From positions 4,348,418-4,412,417 of the forward strand of contig CM035350.1 in NCBI GenBank assembly GCA_020137815.1: a DNA stretch of 64,000 nucleotides, read 5' to 3'. The DNA is from Hormiphora californensis. Taxonomy: Eukaryota > Ctenophora > Tentaculata > Cydippida > Pleurobrachiidae. Every line of letters starts with the position of its first letter. The stretch's first letter is position 1. This document shows, one piece after another, positions 46,061-58,000 of the stretch. The position numbers and the translations under genes are program-made. Under the pieces are notes generated by a model. The model did no database searches, was not told the DNA's origin, and saw only the letters and a program-made list of their open reading frames with translations.

Positions 46061-49000
46061 TCATGTAGCCTTCTTCTGTATCACTCCATCCCCGTTCTGC
46101 TTCAAGGCTGATGGTCCCAACTCTGTTGAAAATGCAGCGGCCTTCTTCTCGGCAGTCAGCTTGGAGTTGAAGATACCGTACCCAAAGTAGATGACCACCC
46201 CAATGAGGCCGTACAGGGCCAATTGTAGGAGGGCACTCACCTCCAGGTGGAATAGGAGCAGCAGATTCAGAAGGATGGAGAACCCTTGAACAAAGGGTTT
46301 AGCAGGGCTGCGGAAAGAGAGGTGTTTCTCGGCGGGTTTCAGTTTGAATCTTACCCAAATGAACAGCAGGCACAAGAACGAGAGGCATCCTAACACCGTC
46401 TCTATGGCAATGACAACATAATTCTGTGCCGCCAGGGCTGTCAGCCCGCACAGGACCACCGCTGACGTCATGAATACTGTGATGACTATGACAAAGGTGC
46501 GGAATGTATAGGTAGGGGCTGGATGGGTGAGGGGTGTTCTCTCCCCGGAGGTTCCAGGTGATACAGAGGTGTCACTAGTGTCGTAACTCAGGATAATCAC
46601 TGCCAGGGCTGTCACCACAAACACTGATAGCGTCCCTCCGGAGATCTGCAGGAGAGGGTTATAGTGTTAGTACAATTCTCTGTTCGTCCCTCATCCCCAC
46701 CCACGTCCCACATACAAACACTGATTCCCCCCGAAATTTGATCATCTCTCGATCCTCATTCAAGGTACATACAAACTACTGACCCAACTACTGACCCAAC
46801 AGTCCAACACAGAGGGAGGTATCCAACCCCATCCTAACAACTAACCATATGGCTGAGAGTATCAAAGTCGTAGACGATACTAGTGATGATTCCTATTACA
46901 GTACACAGAACCACATTCCATATTGGAATTCTCGTTCGGGGGTCCACCCAGGATAACCAGGAGAACAACAAACCGTCCTGGGGTGGGGAGAGAGATCAGA
47001 GAGGGGGGGTTAGTAACCGTCCTGGGGTGGGGAGGGAGGGGAGGTTAGTAACCGTCCTGGGGTGGGGAGAGAGGTGAGGTTAGTAACCGTCCTAGGGTGG
47101 GGAGAGAGGGGAGGTTAGTAACCGTCCTAGGTTGGGGAGAGAGGGGAGGTTAGTAACCGTCCTGGGGTGGGGAGAGAGGGGAGGTTAGTAACCGTCCTAG
47201 GGTGGGGAGAGAGGGGAGGTTAGTAACCGTCCTAGGGTGGGGAGAGAGGGGAGGTTAGTAACCGTCCTGGGGTGGGGAGAGAGGGGAGGATAGTAAACGT
47301 CCTAGGGTGGGGAGAGAGGGGATGTTAGTAACCGTCCTGGGGTGGGGAGAGAGGGGAGGTTCACAACAAACCGTCCTAGGGTGGGGAGAGAGGGGAGGTT
47401 AGTAACCGTCCTAGGGTGGGGAGAGAGGGGAGGTTAGTAACCGTCCTGGGGTGGGGAGAGAGGGGAGGTTAGTAACCGTCCTGGGGTGGGGAGAGAGGGG
47501 AGGTTAACAACAAACCGTCCTGGGGTGGGGAGAGAGAGGAGGTTAGTAACCGTCCTGGGGTGGGGAGAGAGGGGAGGTTAGTAACCGTCCTGGGGTGGGG
47601 AGAGAGGGGAGGTTAGTAACCGTCCTGGGGTGGGGAGAGAGGGGAGGTTAGTAACCGTCCTGGGGTGGGGAGAGAGAGGAGGTTAGTAACCGTCCTGGGG
47701 TGGGGAGAGAGGGGAGGTTTACAACAAACCGTCCTGGGGTGGGGAGAGAGAGGAGGTTAGTAACCGTCCTGGGGTGGGGAGAGAGGGGGGTTAACAACAA
47801 ACCGTCCTGGGGTGGGGAGAGAGAGAGGGGATGTTAGTAACCGTCCTAGGGTGGAAAGAGAGAGGGGAGGTTAGTTTTGGGAAAAACTGTATTTTTCAGG
47901 TTCTGCAGAATTCTGGTGTGGCTTTGTTTTGTTCAAACAGGGTCGAGCAAGGCAAACATGGCGTTCAACGTGGCATTGGATGGAGCAACCCAACTACAGC
48001 CAAGAGATGTGCCCACTAATGGTTTTGTTGGGGTTTTGTTGTTGATAGTATCTGTGTGTTTATTATTCCCTCTTTCTAACACTATCTTAACCATTCCTCT
48101 CCCGCTTAGGACGTTTTTGTGGTGATAAACCTCTCCAAAAGAACGGTATTACATGGTGACAAATGCTGCAGTGATGCCCCTGTTTGTTGAACCCCTTACT
48201 ACTCAACAACTTTGAATGGTATGTTGTCTTTTCGATTGTATGGAGACATAGAGACAGCTGGAGTTTTAAGAAATACCGTACACAGTACGGAAATTGCTCT
48301 ACAGTCAAACCTCGATACACTCATGCTTACCATGCTACGCAGTCTGTCCATTGGGCGAGTTAAGCGCCTCAATTACGACCTTCGGGCTCGCGTATTATAC
48401 CGGGCCTTCGGTCCGGTGTGATAGCCGACAGACTGGGAACATGTCAACTCATGCCCAACTTGGACGTTATATCGAGGTTTAACTGTAATTGTTATACTGT
48501 TCACAAAACCAAAAACACTCTTACAATCATTAATCGTGTACAAATTGTGTGTGGGTTAAAATATATGCATTATGCACCCTCGGCACCGTAAAAATATATC
48601 TTGCAGATCCATCGATAGCCATTCTAAGTTAGACACCTATAATAGGAGTCCTAGATAGAGGACAGTCCGCTTCATTTACCCCCTTTGATCACTGATCATC
48701 ATCCCGAAATAGGGTCTGATACTCACTAAACATGTTAGCTCACAGATTGATGAGTTTCAAGAACACGAACACCATCCCACTGCCAACAAAGAGCCCCAAC
48801 GCACTACAAAACACCACTAACGTCCCAGCTCTAGTTTTCTCTGCGGCTCCCATCACACACTCTGGTGCATATGTAGACCCGGTGGAGAGGAGAACCCCGT
48901 TGGTCCACGCCAGCGCCATATAAAACACACCCGGGATCCAATCAGAGTGAAACCAAACGGGCAGAGTCCTGGGTTGTACATTACACATCATGATAAGAAC

Positions 49001-52000
49001 AATAAACACTGCTCTAGTCAGGGATAGTGGCAGGACTCTTTGTTTGGGGATGTGGATGCGGGCAGCCGTCAAGCAGCCCAGGATGTCACCCAGACCGAAC
49101 GTCAGGAAGATAATCACGGCGTACATGTACCCAGGAATATTGGATGTGGGGGTGATAACGGGTGCCGGGTAGCAGGAGAGGGTGATCACCAGGGTGATAA
49201 AGATGGAGAGACAGAACTGCCACGTCTGGGAGAACACATACCAGAGTGAGGGGGTCTTGTCCGTACTGCTATTAGATGAGATTGAGCTCCGGATACCATC
49301 CTCTGAGTCGCTATTAATAACCCCCTCATCCTCTCCGTCAGGTACTTGTGGTTCAATAAGACCCTGGGTCATGGCCAGCCTGACCTGTCTGTTCCGGGTG
49401 AAGAAGAGCAGAAACACGGCCCCGCTGGAGAGGAGCAGGACACATGAAGTGAGGAAGAAGTAACACCCTGCACTAACCGGATCAGTATGAGCGAGGGTGA
49501 GTAACCCCAGAACTGAGTTTAGGAATCCAGCAGAGGATTGTCCTAAGATGAATCCTTGTGTTGCTTTAGGTCCCACCAACCCACACACAACAAAGATGGC
49601 CGCTTTGAAGAGGGCTGAGAAACCTCCACTTAGACAGTAGAGGGTGGTAGTTAGCACAAAGTATCCATAGGCCCAATCCCAGGTGCTGATAAGCGCTGAG
49701 ACAGCCAGGAAACCAAATATCACCACCGACCCGGTCAGACTTGCCAGCACGATAACGATGGTATGTTTGGTGGTTTTTACACTCAGCATGTAGGTGAGGT
49801 TTACCAGAACAGTACACGTTATCCCCCCAAACTGGAAGTAGCACCGGTAGTTGTCAACGATCTGCTGATCACCTATTTCCGTGTACTTCTGGGTGAAAAA
49901 CCCAGCCGAGGAGAAGACCATATCAAAGGGAATGAGGTAGATAAATCCGAAGAAGGCGGCGGTAAGATAGAGTCCCCAGGAGATTTCATCTGTAGGGGAT
50001 GGTTTCCGGAGGAGTGGTGTTGTCTCTTCCCTTACCATAGTGATCGTCCTAGAATATAATACACGGATTAATAAGAGCAATTTAAGGCTTTTGTTTTGTT
50101 CAAATATGGTCGATCAAGGCACTAACTAAGGTGGATCAGGGACTGCAAAGTGAGCAATGCATACTTCACAGCCAGGCATATTTGCCGTAAAACAAACAAG
50201 TGAACTTCCGGATCCTAGTATTGCACACAGGGTCACGTTTTTACCAGGTAAACGTGAGAACACAAACACTAAACAGATAATGTCTGGGGCGAATGGGCAT
50301 ATTTAGGCCGCAAAAATAAATTATAAATCCCTTATGGTAGAAAGATAAAGATAGGGGTCATTCTGGAATAAAATTAATTCGCAGACTCCAAGCTAGAGAA
50401 AGTGGGACAGTTGGCTGTTTGGACAGCTTGTTGAGAAACTACACAGTCTTCAACTGCAGATTCGTGACCTTGCGACCATAAAATAATCGAGTAACGGGCC
50501 CGGTAACCAAATTAAGTGTCATGTGAGACGAATTCCATGTTCCCTATGCAGTATGCTGCAAACCTCTGTATTTGGGAGCAGATAGGGGATAATTCGAGGT
50601 CACGGAACATTTCAATATACCTACAACCCTTCAGTAATCCCCTTCCCTTGGTAAAGCAATTCTTATCTTTTATCTGCTACAAATTTGCCACGTTTTTGCC
50701 TCGACGCTCGCCGTTGCATCTGTCAACATTAAATGCACAATTTGTAGCAAATATCAGAAAACGAGAGCTGTAGCTTGCTGCCCAGTGGCTATATACCGTA
50801 CAGTACTATAAATAATAAAATCAATATCAGAATACAGAACACCCAGCTGCGTAAAGTTGGAAGCATCCGGGAAGCAAGTTACTACAAGATCTAATTCTGA
50901 CTAATAGCAGTGTTGGGCAAAATGAAAGAACTGCCTGACACACTATCAGTCACAAATAACAGCACTAACCGCTCTCACCAACACTATCAGTCAGACCAAT
51001 CTTTACTATCTGGGAATCTCTACTCAGAATCTCAGTTTCCTAGAAATCCTTATCAGTGATAAGAACACGCATAGGCACTTTCAACTGCAGAACACTCCGA
51101 ACAGCTGACAAAGTCAGCGAGCTGGCTTATCAATTCTCTAAACATGGTATTGGTCTTTTGGGTATCCAGGAGCACCGAATTGTCCATCCAGAGACTGTTA
51201 AGAGAACCCAGGCTGGGCCAGACTCAATCCTATTAACATCGACAGCCTGGCGGAATAGTGTGGGAGCGTCTGTTGGAGGGGTCGGAATCTTAATGGGGAC
51301 CAATGCATCGAAGCTCATTGTTGAGACAAGAGTGGTTTCTAATCGGATCCTGGCCGTCACCTTCGCCGGCAATCCCAAGCTAACGCTTGTTACCGTATAC
51401 TCACCGACAGAAGGTGCCGAATTTGATGAAGTAGAACAGTTCCATAACGAGCTAAGAGAATATCTACACGAAGTACCTGCTCACAATCTCCTGATTGTTT
51501 GTGGCGACTTCAACGCTCGCCTTGGTTGGGAAGGAACTAGTTCTGGATGGTACTATCATCGTACCACCAGCCGTAACGGTGTCCTTCTGAAGGAAACTAT
51601 GGAGGAAACCAACTTGGAGGCCACCAACATTAGATTCCGGAAGAAGAAGAGTCGTTTGTGGACATTCCTGTCGGACGGGACACAGCGGAAGGCCACCCTG
51701 GATTATATACTAATAAGGAAGAAATGGAGGAATAGTATTAAGGACACCACGACGTCCGAGGCGTTAAGCTCCCTTGGATCTGATCATCGGTTGCTTATCG
51801 CCAAGGTCAAACTCACCCTACGGAAGAGGAAGACTCTGCCAGGAAGACCGAATCTCGACTATGGTCCTCTCAGAACCGACCCGGACCTGAGGGATCGTTT
51901 CTCTGTTGAGGTTCACAACCGATTTTCCTGTCTAACATCTACTGCTGAAGACGACCCAACTACGAACTATGGTCACTTCATTAGCGCAGTACAGGAAACG

Positions 52001-55000
52001 AGTAAAGCTCTCCTTGGGAAGAAGCGAAAACGTCTGAAAGACGTTGTGGCAGAGGACTATAGAGTTAAGCGAGTGAGGACAGAGTTGGAGTGTGCCAGTA
52101 AGGAGTATCACGAAGCACCAGACGAGAGGACGAGGACCAGAGTAAATAGGGCGAAGGAGGGGTTAGCGGGGGCCTATGGAGAGGTTGAGTCGGAGATTAT
52201 TGAGGGTAAGATTAGGAGGGTAGAGGATGCTGCTAGGAATGCTAAGTCACGAGAAGTTTGGAGGATAGTTAACGAGGTCTCTGGTAGAAACCTGAGGACA
52301 GCTAGTCAGTTGGAGGGGGGCTCACCGGAAGAGAGGAATGATATATGGTTGAATCACTTCCGAACCCTACTAGGGTCTACACCATCAGGGTCATCAGACA
52401 CGGAAGTCGAACAGCTCTTCCCCCCGGCAGACATCTTCACTGGCAGCTTCACTCTTGAGGAATATCAGAGGGCCAAGAAGAGGATTAAGGAGGGGAAGGC
52501 TTATGGGGATGACAGCATCCCTCCTGAGGTTCTGAAAAGGTGTGATCTGGATGAGATAGTGCTGGGGTTTTGTAACGGTGCTTTAGAAGGTAAAGGTATT
52601 CCAGAACAATGGACAGTGAGTAACATCATTCCTGTCCCGAAGAAGGGCGACCTGTCCAAGCCTGGGAACTACCGTGGTATTGCACTGACTTCAATAGTTG
52701 CTAAAACGTTGAACAGGATGCTACTACATCGCATCCGGCCCTATATTGAGACTAAACTCCTTGACTCCCAGAACGGATTCCGAGAGGGACGCTCAACCAC
52801 CAGTCACATCTTAACACTGAGGAGGATACTGGAGGGTGCGAGGAAGAAACAACTCCCGGTAGCCATGGCTTTCATCGACTTTGTTAAAGCCTTTGATAGT
52901 ATCAACCGTTCCAGCCTGATCAAAATCTTAAGGGCATACGGCATACCAGATGCTATCGTCGATCTTATCCAATGGCTCTACACTAACACCAAAGCGCAAA
53001 TCCTTACAGCCGACGGCGTTACTGCTATATTTGAGATCGTGGCTGGTGTCTTACAAGGCGACACATTAGCCCCGTATCTCTTTATCATAGTGCTGGACTA
53101 TTGCTTACGGATAGCACTCAGTAGACACCCGGAGATCGGTTTCACTCTGAGACCTGCTAGGAGTAGGAGAGTTGGGGCATCCAGAGTTACTGACACTGGC
53201 TTCGCGGATGACGTGGCCCTGCTGGCAAACTCGGTTGAGGAGTTAGGGGTTTTACTTCGTGAGGTTGAAACGGTATGTAAGGAGGTTGGTCTGGCTATTA
53301 ACCAGAACAAAACGGAGCTCATAGTGGAGAACATCCCAGATCCAGAGCCGCTTCTTACCTGTGACGGACACACCATCAAAACAACCGATGACTTCAAATA
53401 CCTGGGTTCGTGGATCAGAGATTCGAACAAGGACATCAAGAACCGGAAGAGTAAGGCATGGGTTGCCTGCCACGGCTTGAAGAAAGTCTGGAACTCAGAT
53501 CTTAAAGACGAACTCAAGTGTAGGTTATTTGTTGCTACTGTCGAAACCGTTCTCCTATACGGATGTGAGACCTGGACCCTCACCAAACAAATGGAGAAGA
53601 GTTTGAATGGAGCTTATACTCGTATGTTGAGAATGGCACTTAACAAGAACCAGTGGCAACTCCGCATGACTAATGGCACGTTGTATGGTATTGGAGGGTT
53701 ACCCATTCTCAGCACTAAAATAGCGGAACGAAGACTACGACTTGCCGGACATGCACAACGCCATCCTGAGCTGACCCTCCACAAAGTCCTTCTTTGGGAA
53801 CCGCTCCATGGTCAAGCCAAACGTGGCAGGCCCTCGAAAACCTTTGTGGATGTTCTACGGCAAGATACGGGTCTGGGAGACGTGAAGGAGATAGCTTCAG
53901 TTATGGAGGAACGTGATGCGTGGAGAAAACTTGTTCAAGGCGTTCGGGAATTCCACCCGCCTTAAGTCAAAGTAAGTCAAGTGATAATAATGACATGTTT
54001 TCATTAGAAATGGTGATCCGATCTTGCCCTTTTACTTCTAGAAACACTCGAGAATCAAATAGAAACAAGTTAGTTAGTCATGACTAACTAACTTGTTTCT
54101 ATTTGTATTTGCTCTCACCCTGTGATAGAGCACTGTCGGCACCCGGTACACTGCAACTGTAACACTCGAGAATCCATCATTGACCCTTTCCTATACTACC
54201 GAGAACTTTGTAGAGTAACACGTGTAACGTACCTCTGCCATTGAGTAACACGTGTGTAACGTACCTCTGCCATTGAGTAACACGTGTAACGTACCTCTGC
54301 CATTGAGTAACACGTGTAACGTACCTCTGCCATTGAGTAACACGTGTAACGTACCTCTGCCATTGAGTAACACGTGTAACATACCTCTGCCATTGAGTAA
54401 CACGTGTAACGTACCTCTGCCATTGAGTAACACGTGTAACGTACCTCTGCCATTGAGTAACACGTGTAACGTACCTCTGCCATTGAGTAGCACGTGTAAC
54501 GTACCTCTGCCATTGAGTAACACGTGTAACATACCTCTGCCATTGAGTAACACGTGTAACGTACCTCTGCCATTGAGTGTGTGTGTGTGTGTGTTTTGCA
54601 CCGCCCGTCATTCCTCCCACTTTACTGCCCCACAATGGTCGGCAGACAACCTATATTAATATTTGGCCACATTGATGCCTGAGTGAGATCGAGGTCGCGC
54701 AGCGACCGAGATCGATCTCACATCTAGGCCTCCGGCGCGTTATTGATTTTAGAGCAAACTTTTTCAAAGACCTGGCTGCAAGGAACTACCGAACCGATTT
54801 GCATCTCGTTTGTTGCTCCTGGCAGATAATTGTCTCTAGTTTTACGGAAAATACCCGCGAGTATCAGCATTTGAGGAATAGTGGGTCAAAATTGACGCTA
54901 AACATGAGCAATTCTTTAAAGACCTGGCTGCAAGCTCCTACTCGGTCCTGGGACAATCTGCGGGTACTGGGGGAATCGTCATGGCCTTGTGAGTATGGGA

Positions 55001-58000
55001 AAATACCCGCCGATTCATCACGATGCGAAATGAGGCCATAATTGATCTTTGAGCAGTGCTAGGTCAGCTAAAAAGGTCTCCAAAAACGGTCTATCACGCG
55101 CGATCTGCTGAAAACGTGCTTTAATATCGCGCGCACGTGAGTTCTTGCTCTCAACGGACCGGGATCCTATTATTCGCGGAGCGAGAATAGGATGCGATGG
55201 ATCCAATATTAATATCACTCTTCGCCACCGTCCCCCACACGTAGGGATAATGTTGATGTTGTTCCGGTTTGGGTCCTGGTATTTTGTCGAGCAAGCTCAA
55301 CATTTCCCTCGAACCTTCGCCGGCATCACAAGAAGAGTATTTGATACAGTGAATCTAATATTAGACTGACATACCTATATTGTCAGGACAATGGATGGAA
55401 TTTACCTGTCTCACAGACTGGTCTTTGGTTACTACTGCTCCAGGGAGCTGTAGAGGTAGGTGGGTTGCCGGATATGACAATACCGTGGGTTCACCATCTA
55501 ATCGGTGACGGCTGAAATATCTTATCACACCTCAGGTCTTTGGTCAAAACCGCTAGCAGTACTTATCAGCATGCAACCTGGGGGTCCGGACAGCTAATTT
55601 CTTAGCAAGCACAGATAAGCATGAAAAACGCTTATGTAAACTTCTGGTGAGCATTTGGCAAATTATCAGCTCCCAGGGGTTGCACTATTGCGGGGTAATT
55701 ACTTGCCATACGGCGGAGTTGGCCCTTTGTTATGGCCCAGACCTGCCCTACCTTAATAGTGGGTCCCTTATGATGTGGTTTTGTTGGAATCCCCCGGCCG
55801 TAGCGATTCTTGCCCTGTGGTTTGCTACTTCTTTCAGGTCGGGATAGTTAGGGATGGTTTAATCGAATAGGTTACTTTTGGCTATTAGTTTGGAGAATTT
55901 TACCAAATCAAGTGTGTTGCTTGATCTGTTTGTTAGTGAGGAGGATTGTTCTAGATATATTGCAAAGGTAGTATGTGGCAAAAATTTGGGCAGAGGTTCC
56001 CCAGGGGAATAACCCCTATTTTTGCGAGAGAAGGTAACCTCCGTCCGATCAATATGGGATGTTGGACAGGAGGGCTGTTTTAAAGGCTACAGCTGCCGGG
56101 TGATTACAAATCATGGGTTGCCATAATTGAGGGAGGCTAGTTCTCTGGCGTAGAATTTACCCCCATAATTAAATGGGAGACAGCCGAAGGGTCATCAGGC
56201 ATGCCTAGTAGGCAGAGGCCCTCGGTGATTACAAATCATGGGTTGCCATGTGTAACAAGGTTACTGGCTGGGGTGAGATTATCAGTTCAACCGGGATCCC
56301 CACTAAGACTCAGCCCGACGACCGACCGACAAACGATCGATCAACGACTGATATCAATCGTCAACCAACCGCTCATCAATCGACCGCCGAACCAAATCCC
56401 AGCAGGGACCAGCCGCACTGCAAGAGCTCGGTGCCATAGTTGAGTTCGGCAAGGTCTCTGGCAAAGTTTACTCCCCAAGATTGGGGAGAGAGCCGGTGTG
56501 ATTTGACCGTAATCACTGGACCATCAGCCAACCAGGTCCACGGCAACGGGACTGAGCTCGAAGAACTCAGCTGGCACGAAGAACCTGAGTTCCCCCCGCT
56601 GCCATTGAATAACACGTGTAACGTACCTCTGCCATTGAGTAACACGTGTAACGTACCTCTGCCATTGAGTAACACGTGTAACGTACCTCTGCCATTGAGT
56701 AACACGTGTAACGTACCTCTGCCATTGAGTAACACGTGTAACGTACCTCTGCCATTGAGTAACACGTGTAACGTACCTCTGCCATTGAGTAACACGTGTA
56801 ACGTACCTCTGCCATTGAGTAACACGTGTAACGTACCTCTGCCATTGAGTAACACGTGTAACGTACCTCTGCCATTGAGTAACACGTGTAACGTACCTCT
56901 GCCATTGAGTAACACATGTATTGTACCTCTGCCATTGAGTAACACGTGTAACGTACCTCTACCATTGAGTAACACGTGTAACGTACCTCTGCCATTGAGT
57001 AACACGTGTAACGTACCTCTGCCATTGAGTAACACGTGTAACGTACCTCTGCCATTGAGTAACACGTGTAACGTACCTCTGCCATTGAGTAACACGTGTA
57101 ACGTACCTCTGCCATTGAGTAACACGTGTAACGTACCTCTGCCATTGAGTAACACGTGTAACGTACCTCTGCAATTGAGTAACACGTGTGTAACGTACCT
57201 CTGCCATTAAGTAACACGTGTATAACGTACCTCTGCCATTGAGTAGATGACTCGGACGGTAGTGGTGAGTGTACAGAGTCCACAGGAGAAAACCGTGAAT
57301 ATCAAACCAGCTATCTCTATGTACTGGATTACTACTAGACCTGAAGGAGAGATAGACGTGACGGGAAGATGAGTAAAATTCAAGTCGGTGAATGTCCCTG
57401 GCAAGAGAGAAAGGGGCCTACACGGAGTCTTTAGGACACAGATAAAGAGGGGGACTAAATATGATAACCTACCTTTTTCTTGAAGTGCTCCGATGAATCC
57501 CGTAGTCCCGTCAATAGAGTACCAGGGCACAAAGTAGGCGATGGAGAAGGCTGTGAGAGCGTAGAACACCAAGACAAACAGGAAGGATATAAAAGTGGCC
57601 CGTGGTAGGTCTCGTTTGGGGTTCACTGCCTCCTCTGCTAGACACACTACCGATTCCAGTCCGACAAAGGCAAAGAATGCCACCCCTGCCCCTGACACAA
57701 TGCCACTCAGACCGAATGGTGCGAACCCAGTCCGACCACTAGCAGGGTCAACCACTTTAGAGAGGTTATCCACGTCCCCGTAAATGAGGCCAGTTATAAT
57801 GAATATAGTGAGGGAGAGGGAGGATATAGCTAGAATTGCCGTGTTTAGCAGTGCCACACCCTTGATCCCCACTATATTGATCGCCATGAAGATGATCATA
57901 ACGGCCACTGCCAGCAGGTCCGTATGAAGCATCCAGCTGGGGAAGGTGGACTCCTGCCAGGTGGACACTGTTCCATTCAGCAGGAACCTATCCAGGTTAT

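Noticed and set aside
47956-48125. Small plus-strand frame with one hydrophobic segment after a GGTCGAGCAAGGCA motif
   Set aside because: About 56 codons, no family resemblance, in a repeat-rich intron; the start context is shared with non-coding copies of the motif.
54215-57240. CRISPR-like regular arrays
   Set aside because: The repeats are contiguous 30-bp units with no unique spacers, in an animal intron. They match the neighbouring exon end and donor.
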